Positions 12,464 to 22,900 of a stretch of 64,000 nucleotides of DNA are shown piece by piece. Under the pieces are notes generated by a model. It was not told the origin of the DNA, made no database searches, and worked only from the letters and a program-made list of their open reading frames with translations. Each line of letters begins with the position of its first letter. Positions within the stretch are counted from its first letter, which is position 1. A program made the position numbers and the translations under genes. Source of the stretch: Siderastrea siderea (taxonomy: Eukaryota; Cnidaria; Anthozoa; Scleractinia; Rhizangiidae); NCBI GenBank assembly GCA_964030785.1, contig OZ034970.1, positions 3,701,411 through 3,765,410 of the forward strand. Direction: 5' to 3'.

Positions 12464-14444
12464 GTTGTTGTTATTATTATCATCATTATTTTTTGTTCAT
12501 TAAGTTAAACTTTTTAATTTTTCACTTTAAGTGATAAAAACATTACTTTGGAGAGCTTTGGAGAACTTTACAAACAGGGGATGAAACACTTGCCTTGAGC
12601 CAGTTATACGTCAAACTTAGCATCGACGTGTTAAATCTAAATTTAGTAAAAGTTATTGTTTTGGTTAATTATTTGGATTAGATTTGGCACATATTAAAAG
12701 AGTTGAACTTTTGAACAAGGCCTTAAGTGTTTCATCTGTCAGGCCAAATTAAACAAATGCAAACAACAAGCAACCAATCAGAACTTGTACCAGTTGGTAC
12801 ATGTACATGTTAACATGCGAGCTTCAAGTGTTAGAAAAAATATTAACAAGCAAGTCAAATTTGCTAGAATAAAGCCAAATTAATGTGAGTTACTTCAGGC
12901 ACTCAACTGAATATCCAGCGCTGTGCCCTAGATAGCAGTGCCCAGGGGCCTTAGGCTAATAACTTTTGTGTTTGTGCAAAGAGAAAAACTGTTTTTGTTT
13001 AAATCTTAAGGGCTAGACACCCAGATTTCAGTGAGGGCGTGGTGATGTAGTGAATAGCACGTTGGACTTAAGATCTGAAGGCCGGTGGTTTGTGGCCCAG
13101 TCCCTGCCATCTTTGTTTCTTTGGACAAGAAACTTTACCCCACATTGTCTCTCTCCACCCTGGTGTATAAATGGGTACCGGCGACATACTGCTGGGGGGT
13201 AACCCTGCGATGGACTAGCATCCCGTCCTGGGGGGAGTAACAATATTCTCAGTTGCTTCATGCTACAGAAACCAGGTTAAGCTCCAGCCATGTGGACCTC
13301 AGCTCCTTGGCTTGTGTGTGACTTTACCTTTTGCCTTTACCCCAGATTTCATGGTTGGGAGCCTTTGGGCTCCCTGGGACACTTCACAGAGCAAAGCCTT
13401 GATATCATTCTCTAATTTGTTATAATGTATCATTCATCTCTTTTGTAGCTATGATGGAGTTTTCATGTCCCACTATGACTGGATCATTACCGTCACCACG
13501 TAGCTGGCATGCATCTTGTGTTCTTCCAAGACAAAGAATATTTATTCATGGTGGATATGATGGCACTCAGATCCTGACGGACTCTTTCATTTTTGAACTA
13601 GGTGAGTTCAGTTAATAATAGAAGCTACAACACGAAAGGTTCTTTTATTTAATAATGCAAATAGCACCCTGGTCAACAATGTGGACCCAGTAGTTCAAAA
13701 GTTAAGGCAATTATCAATGAGCATATTCTCCTCTCTGGCCTCGATATATTTCTTATGATACAAGTTGGGAGAATTAGTTAAAACATCAGTAAATTTCATC
13801 TTTTATGATCACTTCCTTCATTCTCATGACCTGTATGCTTCATCATGCAGTGATATTGTGAGGAGAAGTTACACACTGGTCACGTGTTTATTTATTTATT
13901 TTATTTATTAGCAATATTTGAACAGATGCCCAGTTCAGCATACGCTGGTTTAAATGGGGCTCTGCAAACTATCTAATAACTACATCTAATAAAGATACAA
14001 AGTGCAAAATAACCTTGGTACCTGTACCTGTATTGGACTTCTCAGGGTTAAAAAATTATATTAAACAGGATGAACAGTAGTGTTTATTTTAACTGAGCTG
14101 TTTATTTTAACCTTTTTTGTATCAAAGGATTTTTGTTAATAACACAAATCTTAACTTACAAAGCCAAAACGTTTTGGACAAAAATGACAGAATTTACTTT
14201 GTGGTCTAGCAAGTTAAACAAAATTTGGAATTAATGTTAATCAATGTGTCCTTTGTTAGGAACTTTAACGTGGATTACAGTTCAGACCAGTGACAGTCTA
14301 ACAGCAAGGGCAGGTCATGTGGCACTACATTTGCCAACAGAAAGCAAACAGGAAGATAAAGAGAAAATTGCTGTGTTTGGTGGCGGGGATAATGCAGGAG
14401 GATATTTCAATGATCTTGTTATCTTTTCACCGTTGAGTTCTTAG
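5210..14444 (+). CDS. Kelch-repeat protein with unrecognised N-terminal domain (10 exons)
   Basis: Exons: 5210-5313, 5435-5684, 8164-8438, 8920-9041, 9712-9837, 10580-10761, 11245-11441, 12131-12222, 13449-13601, 14260-14444 (TAG). All introns are GT-AG and every phase joins, giving 1686 nt and 561 residues. Residues 1-118 form an unrecognised domain (FHCHFQLPLPEQIIIFSLGKW, VLYWDEVWTNKF), possibly C2-like. Residues 119-250 are a Lys/Ser/Pro-rich linker with AKKRRRS (possible nuclear signal) and two PDTP motifs. Residues 253-560 hold six kelch repeats with GH/WH, GG and F-x-D signatures (VYGGSKNK, LVFGGVYP, VVFGGWDF, FIHGGYDG, AVFGGGDN), enough for a six-bladed propeller, usually a protein-binding scaffold. 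No BTB domain is seen. An upstream non-coding exon cannot be excluded. I do not recognise a named orthologue. ATTAAA at 14468-14473 may be its poly(A) signal. Confidence 0.85.
5728..6169. mobile_element. MITE family T, copy 1 (3-bp TSD TCA), in an intron of the kelch gene
   Basis: Ends TGTACCGGTCAAATGGAAGC and TTGACTGGTACA are inverted repeats; direct TCA flanks lie at 5725-5727 and 6170-6172. It has an internal G/C homopolymer-rich stretch. The second copy at 62495-62974 has the same termini with TTA flanks. A 3-bp target near TWA suggests PIF/Harbinger-type mobilisation (inference). Confidence 0.85.
6453..7336. mobile_element. Mutator-type (MULE) element, ~90-bp TIRs, exact 9-bp TSD
   Basis: Starts TAGTCTCCTACGCAGCCGTT and ends with its complement; the arms match over about 90 bp with few differences. 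TGGTTCCTC occurs exactly at 6444-6452 and 7337-7345, a 9-bp duplication typical of Mutator-like transposons. It has no MULE transposase but carries an ORF (6675-7215), as gene-capturing MULEs do. Confidence 0.85.
6675..7215 (+). CDS. ORF inside the MULE with a ZAD-like CIKC motif, one frame break
   Basis: A 106-residue frame (6675-6995) begins MDVTPKK and contains SSVDRLINKTLDI and DVALCIKCYKSLVKYQKAEE. The CxxC followed by a coiled amphipathic stretch is like the C-terminal half of zinc-associated (ZAD-like) domains, but the first Cys pair is reduced to one Cys (residue 15). An overlapping +1 frame runs from about 6958 to 7215 (DVKRLQRTEDELTPGTSAKK to a stop) and looks like the continuation after an indel or an unseen intron. 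Likely a fragment captured by the element. The domain name is tentative. Confidence 0.5.
7514..7632 (-). mobile_element. tRNA-derived SINE, 3' fragment, antisense
   Basis: Contains the complement of the SINE tail (GCCAAGGAGGCCCACACGG, TGTAGCATGAAGCAACTGAG, CTGGATGGGATG) without the Pol III head. Confidence 0.7.
8467..8757 (+). mobile_element. tRNA-derived SINE, diverged copy
   Basis: Same order of blocks as copy 1 (GTTGTTTCCTTAGACAAGAA, GCGATGGACTAGCATCCC, TTCATGCTACACA). It lies immediately after the third kelch-gene exon. The B box is degraded to GATTCAAGGC. Confidence 0.7.
9042..9711. other. Intron of the kelch gene, no feature seen
   Basis: Unique-looking AT-rich intron. No repeat or coding exon is recognised. 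Confidence 0.5.
12427..12491. repeat. (ATT)n/(GTT)n microsatellite
   Basis: About 20 trinucleotide units in an intron of the kelch gene. Confidence 0.9.
12905..13395 (+). repeat. Dispersed repeat R1, copy 2, split by a SINE
   Basis: Left part 12905-13019 (GGGGCCTTAGGCTAATAAC) and right part 13352-13395 (TTGGGAGCCTTTGGGCTCCC) match 2985-3215. The SINE at 13031-13340 lies between them. Confidence 0.55.
13031..13340 (+). mobile_element. tRNA-derived SINE with 11-bp target-site duplication
   Basis: Full-length-looking copy flanked by CCCAGATTTCA at 13020-13030 and 13341-13351. The head GTGGTGATGTAGTGAATAG is tRNA-like; the body and tail match the other copies. The duplication defines the true ends of the family in this window. 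Confidence 0.85.
13700..13880. mobile_element. Diverged MITE of the CCCTTTAGCCCC family
   Basis: Internal blocks (TTGGGAGAATT, TTCATTCTCATGACCTGTATG, AGGAGAAGTTA) match the better copy at 20831-21030. The terminal repeats are eroded. Confidence 0.6.
13885..14010 (-). mobile_element. LINE 3'-UTR remnant with (TAAA)n tail, antisense
   Basis: Read on the minus strand it runs GCGTATGCTGAACTGGGCAT, TCTGTTCAAATATTGC and then a TAAA-type tail, the usual end of CR1/L2-like LINEs. No ORF remains. Confidence 0.4.
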
Positions 14445-14477
14445 CATCAAGTCCTTTTCAAGAAAATATTAAAACAA

Positions 14478-14795
14478 GCCACTAACAGGCCTGTGGATGC
14501 ATAACAGAAGGATGTCTGGGTGTCCTGCGAGTGCATATCAGAAGGATGTCTGGATGTCCTATGGGTGCTTCCTAGGAGGACCTCTGTGGGTGTCCTGTAG
14601 ATGCTCAGCAGAAGGACATCTGGGCATCCTGCAGATATTTAAAGGTCTCTGGGTGTCCTATGGATACTTACCAGAAGGGTCTGCTGGGCATCCAGTGGAT
14701 GCTTATGATAAGGCCATCTGGGGATCCTCTGTAAGCTCTTTAGAACTGGGTGTCCTGTTGATGTTCTGTTGGTGTCCTGTCACAAGGCTATTAAC
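14478..14795 (+). repeat. Degenerate minisatellite, period about 35 bp
   Basis: Eight or so diverged units of the form AGAAGGATGTCTGGGTGTCC followed by TGTGGATGCTTAY begin about 30 bases after the kelch-gene stop. They may be within its 3' UTR. Confidence 0.75.
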
Positions 14796-15017
14796 AATCT
14801 TATTGTAAGCATGCCTTCAAGATGTTGATTTGTTTATTTTCCAGCTAAAAGCACAAACCTTGAGTGAGGTTTTAAAAATGTGTCAGCTAATTTATTAGCC
14901 TCTTTACAGCCTTTAAATTTTTTTATTATTGACAAATACATGTACTTTTGTCAACTTGAGAATCTGAATACGATGTAAACTATTGTATTAGAAAGCAAAA
15001 TAGATAATTATGAAAAA

Positions 15018-15076
15018 GAGCTCCCCTCAACCAACTGTCGGTAACCTGTGGGCTGACTGTCAGTTGAGGTGAGCTC
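15018..15076. repeat. Short hairpin MITE relic
   Basis: Arms GAGCTCCCCTCAACCAACTG and CAGTTGAGGTGAGCTC are imperfect inverted repeats around a short loop. Confidence 0.55.
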
Positions 15077-15730
15077 TCCTTCACAATCACCACAAAATCA
15101 GTAAAAAAACCCAAATCCTTCACATTTCTTTCGCAGTTTTAACACAGATTCCGCTCAACATTCCAGCAATAACTGCGAAAAAGATTTACTAAAGAACTGC
15201 TCATAGGACAGTAAAATTTTCAAGGCTATTTGAAACATCTCACTTTAATTCACTTTTCCAAGTGATGACCCTGCGTTGAAATTCTCAAGCATTCTCGAGA
15301 AAATTAATGCCATTTTATTTTGAACTGACATTAAGTGTCTTTTTAATTGAAATATGGATAACTTCAAATCCAATTTTCTCTTGCGGGGTCAGCCTGGGAG
15401 CACAAGTATCGACAAGTTCTTCTTAGCTGTTCTCAAAAATGATGGGACTGTGCTGCAAGTTTAGTTTTTTTGGTAACTTAATTTTGGCACCTACTGTTTG
15501 AATGTTGAGCAGAAACCATCTTAAGGTAGATCAGGTACCCCCTGGGCTGTAGGCTATGGATTCAAGTTGGGAGATGTATCCTTGGAGACCCAGAGATAGA
15601 TAATAGATTAAACTGTTTAGCAGGAACACTACCCAGTTGTCCAATTGTGTAACATGTTATTCTTCAACTTGCCTGACAGTGCTCTCAACAGCATTGCATT
15701 GCAAGCTGCATGGACAGTCCATCTTTTGTA

Positions 15731-15794
15731 ACAGCACCTTTAATTAGGCTTACCATGCCCAATATATTACCAGGTAAGCTATTAAAGGTGCTGT
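15731..15794. repeat. Short hairpin (ACAGCACCTTTAAT arms)
   Basis: ACAGCACCTTTAATTAGGCT and AGCTATTAAAGGTGCTGT pair nearly perfectly about a 20-nt loop; a palindromic repeat, probably a small MITE. Confidence 0.6.
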
Positions 15795-17344
15795 CTGCAA
15801 TGTCACACACTTGACTGTCTGTCCCTAGGTCTCAAAGGATCAGAAATATCTGATAATTTCATGTAGATAGTTTCAGCTATTCAATTAGTTTTCAGTTAGG
15901 AATGTCATCTTCTCATGGTCGGAAAAGTGCTGTAAATGTATGTAAATTTCATCTTTTTATACAGTATGATAATCATTTCTTATCCTGACAAACAAGTTGT
16001 TTTCTGATGTACATATTTTCATGGTCATTGTTGACGTTTCATTGTTTTTTATTAAAGTGTTTTAGTGCAAAAGAGGCATATTAACTGGTAGTTATTAGGA
16101 TTTTGGGAAAAATTACCTTACATACTTGTCAAGTTTTTGTGCCCATGATGGTCTAACTCTCCAAAGATTTTGCCACAGCATACATCAGCTATTAAAGCAG
16201 TGTCCACTGCTACAGAGATGTTGTTCTCAATTTTGCCTTAAGCATAAAATTAATTATACCTACGTGAACTGGGTTGGGTAACATTATTAATTTTCAATCC
16301 TTTTGCCAAAATTGCAATGTATGCTCCTTTTGCATTGAACCCTTTTATTATCTGTACTTTGAAATTAAGATGTGTCATAAAACATATCCAGTAAGTCATT
16401 AAATACTGATGGTTTTTCATTTACTTATCCTTGCCCTATATCAGACCATGTTGAGCTGCAATTTGCAACCCTATTCCAGGCTGGACACCAAAACTCCCTT
16501 CCCTATCAGGACTTGATGAGTGTCAATCTCTAGTTTTCAGTTAAGTGATACCCTATCCGAGACCAAATCTCTGTGATTTGTATATCCTCTCCCAGCTTAA
16601 ACTGGATGAAAAACCATACCTTTACAGCAGCACATTGCCATATAGCTTACAAATGGTAATACCAACCCCCACCCCCTTAGGCACATGACTCATTCCCAGG
16701 ACAAAACTTCCACTTGTCTGATCTACCCTATGAGGAGATAATTGATGTGAGATGGATTAGTTTCTAGTAAACCTTCAACAAGACTTTATTTTGATTTCAC
16801 CTGGTAATCTGTTCCCACGGGAAATGCGAGGCAAAAATCATAATTATGATATGTCTGTATTACCACGTCGTGCTGTATCATCGACAGAAGGATTGTCAGA
16901 ACACTTCAAGGTAAATACCGGGGTAATTTGGACGTCATGGTGAGATTCAAAACCTGACAATTTAAGACAGGATTCATTCAGAAGAAGGGCTAACACTTGA
17001 AATGTCGGTATTATATTTGAATCTTTTTACCTTTAATTGTATCTATAACAAAATGCTCGATTGTGATTGGTTCTCCGTGTGCCTATTTGATACGTAATTG
17101 GAGGGCGATCACATTGGTGTCCAATTAGAGTGGTCCAATTTGAATTTTTTTACAGGACAGCTGTAATCAGACAACTATGCTACATGCGTCAATCAGGTAC
17201 ACCAAAATGGGTTCTTTTTTTAAGCTGTTTCTCCACTGCTTGCAAAACTGATGATTAAAAAGAATATATCCCCAAAGGGCACGTAGATTTTCTAATCTGA
17301 AATTTTGTTAGAGATATGATTAATTGGTAACTAGACTTCGTGTC

Positions 17345-17411
17345 GTACAATTCAGGGGTAATCATGCTCGTAAATTCAAATCATCCTCGTGCTACACACT
17401 CGGCTCATTTA

Positions 17412-17444
<33 letters not shown>
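17345..17444. repeat. Inverted repeat with GTACAATTCAGGG arms
   Basis: GTACAATTCAGGGGTAATC at the left and GATTACTCCCTGAATTGTAC at the right pair; a likely palindromic MITE fragment. Confidence 0.6.
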
Positions 17445-17451
<7 letters not shown>

Positions 17452-19964
17452 AGTCCAATAACCATTACATATCAACTCAGTTGACCCTAAGATTGAATTG
17501 AAGCTTGACAATAACCACAATTCTAGGCTGTTAAAAGCACACCTACTTAAAAACATCAAACCATCAAGGGCCTTCAAACAGATTTAACTTTAATATTTCT
17601 CTTAACTGGATAACATCAAAAACCTAACTATACATAATGGACATAATGGTACACAAAATTCACAAAAATATCGATTTTTTTGTTTGCCTTCTCTTCGTGA
17701 CTAAAGCTGTCGCTTCACATTAATAAAGTGTTGCTAAGATGGGCTGAGAAAATCTAAACAATATTTTGTCAGATACTGAAAATTGTACATGTAGCCATAC
17801 TAGGGTATGAGCAAGCACTGATTAGCCCTGTACTAATAGGCTATCACCATATATTCAATTTGGCAAGTTTATAAGTTAATGAAAGGTTGGATATGAAGGG
17901 GCATAAATAGCAATTTTGTAGTAATACAAAAATTTTTTAGTAAAATTCAAGGATCTTCAAGGAGTTACAGTCTGCTGTATTGACAGTGGTAGCAACACAC
18001 CTCCACTGGTGATGCAACTTTGCCATCCACGCAAGCAAAATCTGGTTCACATAACATGTCAGTGGTACAAAGAAACTTTAATACAGCGCACCCATGTGTA
18101 AAGCCATTAAAGGTCGTGCAAGCTTGATGTTCAAAACGTATTGTAAGGTTTTCTTATGCTACTCACATCTCAGAGGAATCAATGGACATCCAGTTTGAAC
18201 ACAGACTTAGGATGATCAATAGGCTATTAATACAGCAGGAAAGTTGGCCACAATTAAAGCTTAACTATGAAAAGCAGCACTCTGTTGATGACTGAAAGGC
18301 TAATGAAGGTAACAACTGGAAATGGATTACAGTCAATTAAGTACATATTAATGGTACATAACTGTTATTCAAATATCTACCCCAAAAATACAATTGTCAA
18401 TAAAATGTTTTTCCTTTGGGTTGTAATATTATTTACTTTTTAGAACAAGTCTCACGTAACTTGGTCAAACATCTGTTAGTGTTAACAAAGCAACAAAAGA
18501 TTTGCGCATCAGGACCAGAGCAACATCCAACATTTTAGTTAAATCTATAAATTATTTGAAATAAGACCAATTACCTCCAATATTATTTTCATGTTTATCT
18601 ATGCCGCCAGTATTTAATATACAGAATGCCTTGTCAGGCAAGTGTTATCTCTGATATTAATTTTGTACACACGTATGATGAATGTATTTGCCTAGATCTA
18701 ACCCATTACAAAATCTTTTATTATATTTTTATAGTTGCTATACAAATAGAAAGTCAATTTTTATCTCAAAACAAGTTATTTTACAATTTAACATTCAAGT
18801 ATGAGCACATACAGGGGAACAACATGAAACAATACAGCAATGCTAATGATTACCAAAAGGGAGATCTACATAATTTTGCTAATTACAGTTGCAAACTTTT
18901 CTTGAATACGTACCATGTACTTGTGACAGCAGGGCACTTGGGCAATGATCACAGTATTTTAGCACTTTCCAAACATTTTTGCTTTTAAGTCCTTACAAAT
19001 ATTACGCTTTTCTGTTGTACACTACGTTCTCTCAATAAACAAATTGCATACTGGCTTTTCTTTTCCTTATGTCCCTAGTTGTTCAAATCCAATTATTTCT
19101 AGCCCAGGTTTAAAATTTCACCACAGCTCCCTTCGTATCCACATTTTAAGCCATCAAACTGAATTCAAAACTGATGCTAACTTTATGCTGTTTTGAACAA
19201 CTGTGCAATAAATATGTATTGGCCTATTCTGTAAGCTCCTGGCCTCTATTGGCTTATACTGTGTAATGTCCTACGTTTGACTTGATTATTCAGGTACCTT
19301 AAAGAGAACCAGGACACAAACTTGTCTCAATTTTCATAGAAACAAAGGAAATAAATATCTCTCATGTGGGAATTTTTTTTTCGACACATTTGTGATGTTA
19401 TGGTTATACAAGAAAAAGAAAATGCCTCAAGTGAGTTTGGGAGAGCACAGCTTCTCCAAAGCCCTCTTACATTGGCATCAAGCTACATGTACATGACTGT
19501 GTAATATGTTCATAGAAAGATGCATGCAAGCATTTTCTGTTTCTTACACTGTACAGCCAATTTCATTGCTGTGTGCATATCTGGGTTCTTCAAACATGAT
19601 TTTGCCTGTGATAACTTGTGGTCACGACTTAATCATAGTCACAAGACTTTTTTCACAGTTGCTTGGAATGTTAGATGGCCGTTCTCTCCTCTAAGGGCAT
19701 TCCATAAAACTACAGTGTAATGCTTTTGTGGTATAACAAGAATGAATCTCCATCCCAAATCATCATCTAACACCTCTATCTTATGAAGTAACCAATGCTC
19801 AAAGTTACATCTCTTTCAAATGATAACCATGAGTCACAACAAGCATATCATGTTTGAAAAACCTGGATTTGCGCACAGCAAAGATATTGGCTGTTAAATA
19901 TGTACTTCTGCTGGGCTATACACAGTATGAGATAAATGAAACTGTTGTGTATGGCATTTAATAT

Positions 19965-22900
19965 CTACATCTGCTGTGACACCACATCTTTCCATAGGAC
20001 CTGAATCTCATTGATACATTCCCTTGCCTTTCTCTCTTCTTGCAAAAGCTGTTGTTCCAATTCAGAGAGTGCATCAGCACCATCTTGAGTCTGTAACTTG
20101 TCGTCATAAACCATACGACTAGGAACTGACATGGCCTTCAGGGACGCTGACAAATTTGCAGTATACCGTGTGTGATTGAAGACTTCAGATGCAGAGTTCA
20201 CACAGTCTAGTTGAGAAGCAGGTACTTTGTGCCCTATAAGAATTTGTTCATTTGCTAAGGTGTGACCCATCAACCTCGTAAAACAATAAGGCACGCGACC
20301 CTTGGATACATTCTGAAGACTAACTGGCTCACCAAGGGATGCCTGCAACAACAAGGCAGGAAAAAGAATTAGAACAATTTCCAACTGAGTTATTAAGCAT
20401 AGCAAAAGAAGAGCCAGTCTCATAGCAAGTTTTTAAGGCTAAATCAAAGTAGCGAGTCTGGCCAATCAACCAATCAGAATTAAGAAAACAGAGTTTGACA
20501 GGTACTAAGCCCAGAAGCCATGTCCAAATAAAGTTTTCTGCTACTACTGCAAATAGTTGGTTGAGAAAGTGGCCCACACTTTTTCACTAAACCACAGCGT
20601 GTGGTAATTGAAAGCAAATCCAAAGAAAATGTGAGCTACTTTAGGTCATTTCTACAGTTTCATCAGTAGGCAGCTACCGGGCGGGGGTGTATAGGCATCT
20701 ATCTCAAAGTTCAAATAGCTGCCTAAATTTGGCCTGATTTTCACTTAAATGCTCTGAGAATTGTCTCAGACCCCAACATACTTTGACTAGCGGAGACATC
20801 CACATCGCTGAAACTCCTGCTTCATCTTAACCCTTTAGCCCCAACATTAACAACCACATTCTCCTCACTATTCTCATTATATTTCTTATGTTACTAGTTG
20901 GGAGAATTTGATTAAAAATCAAGACATTTGATCACTGGTGATCATCTTTATTCTCATGACCTGTATGTTTGATCAAGTACTAATACTGTAAGGAGAAATT
21001 AGATGCTTGGCACTATTGGGGCTTAAAGGGTTACTGCTCTGTTATACATGTTTCAATCATTCAAGTGATTGCAAAGGTATAATAAGGAGATCACCTTTAC
21101 ATCTATATTATTTTTCCTTATAGGCTTCAGTCATCATCAGTAATGACTTTGACAGGCTCATGTAATATACATGTACCCTGAAATTGCTTCAACAATTACC
21201 TCATCACAAACCAGATCACAAAGTGACACCAGCTTAGCACCCAGGCCTTGTGCTGGCTTTCTCAGTGCAGCAACGACTGGTTTTGGAAAGTCAATCATAA
21301 CTTGAGCCAGATACCTAGAAAAACAAAATCAAAGAATGATTGATATTATTATATGAGCTTCAATGAATGTGAAGGATTTCCCACACTGATAAAGGATCTT
21401 CTCCCTTCTGATCTGAAGATATCACATCAACCCAGTAAAGATATAACTGTTATATCTTTAATGGGTTTGGTGAGGTTCTTCGGGGGGACCATGAGCTTCA
21501 GACAGTTCTCAAAAATCTTCAGAAATCGTTGGAAATGGAAAATTGTACAAATATAACAACTTTATATATGGGCTCTATGAAATGTGAAATTCCTCTTCTT
21601 CCATTAACTACATAATTTGAGTGGAACACTTGAAGCGAAATTGGCTGTTTTATTGCACCTTAATTTAGTGATTATTAGTGCATTTTACTTATTTTTAGAA
21701 AGGGTCTTTAGGGAAAGGGTCTTTAGGGAAAGATAATGATAATTATTTACTGAATGTATGTATAATATTTTTTATTTTTTTTCTGAAGCATCTCAGCGAT
21801 CCAGAATCCTAAATCCTTGGATCTGATTGGCTAATGACGCACGCTCCAGCGGTTCAGATTTTCCCATCTGGACCCCGCGTATGGACTGCTCCAATCTGCG
21901 GGAAAACTTGAAGTGAAATCGTTTTACTCCCACACAAAGAAACGTTGGATTTTTCTTCTTAAAATGGAACTTTTATCTTACGAACCGTTGTAAAGTGAAA
22001 GGAAAAATCAGCAATGGAATAAAAGGCCTGGTTATTCTCCGAAAAAGGCGAGTATTCCTGTGTTTTTGTTAAGAAAATCTTGCTGGCTTGCTTTTTTCAA
22101 GTAATGTTGTAGTTTTCTTATTGACACGCCATTGGATTTAACATGGGTTAACTGCAAGGTAGTCTTTAGACCTCCGTTTCTCAGTTGAAATTTTGTTATT
22201 TTCCTTGGAGATCTCTTTTCTAATCTCGTTCCATTTAGCTTCATTCAAGACAATATGATTATTAATGATTGTTAGCTAAAATAGTCAAACAAGAAACCTT
22301 GCAACGCTGTGTCTTGGATCGACAAGAACTGCTGCATGTCAACAGGTTTTTTATACAGTTTAGTTTTCTCAAAGTATTGATTTGCGAAAATCTTGACCAA
22401 GAAAAAACAAAAATGTTTAAAATACTAAGATATGCAGTGGAGTTTGTGGTGTGTAAGCCTTAGTTTTCACTAAAAATCTTACTTGTTTTAAAGATCTTTT
22501 GGTACTGAAAACCAAATTTAAAGGTGTGATTTCATTTTCAACAAGACAAAGCTTATTTCTTTATTCTTGCTATGAGATGTCAGGGTTTGTTCTTAACCCT
22601 TATTGTTTTAATATATATTTTTAGTTCTGTTTTATCACGTTAGTCTATCCTTTATCCCTACGGTTTGCTACTGGCTCTTCTTTGTAAGCTTAATAATTTT
22701 AGCTTAACTTTGATCGTGGGAACTAGCGCACGTAGAAGGACTGTTTACAAACAGTTCTCAAACCAATTCACCTCGTTCCACCTCCAAAATTGCAGAAAAA
22801 AATAAACACGTTATTCACTGGCCTAGGTCGGTCTTGAGTACAGCCCTCGGTCTGCGGCCTTGGCCATACTCAAGACCTTGGGCACAGTGTTTTCCTATAC

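Larger units (their letters stand above)
14800..19960. other. Gene-poor intergenic region between convergent genes
   Basis: About 5 kb with no convincing exon. It contains hairpins at 15018-15076, 15731-15794 and 17345-17444 and otherwise AT-rich sequence. The 3' UTRs of the two converging genes presumably extend into it. Confidence 0.5.
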
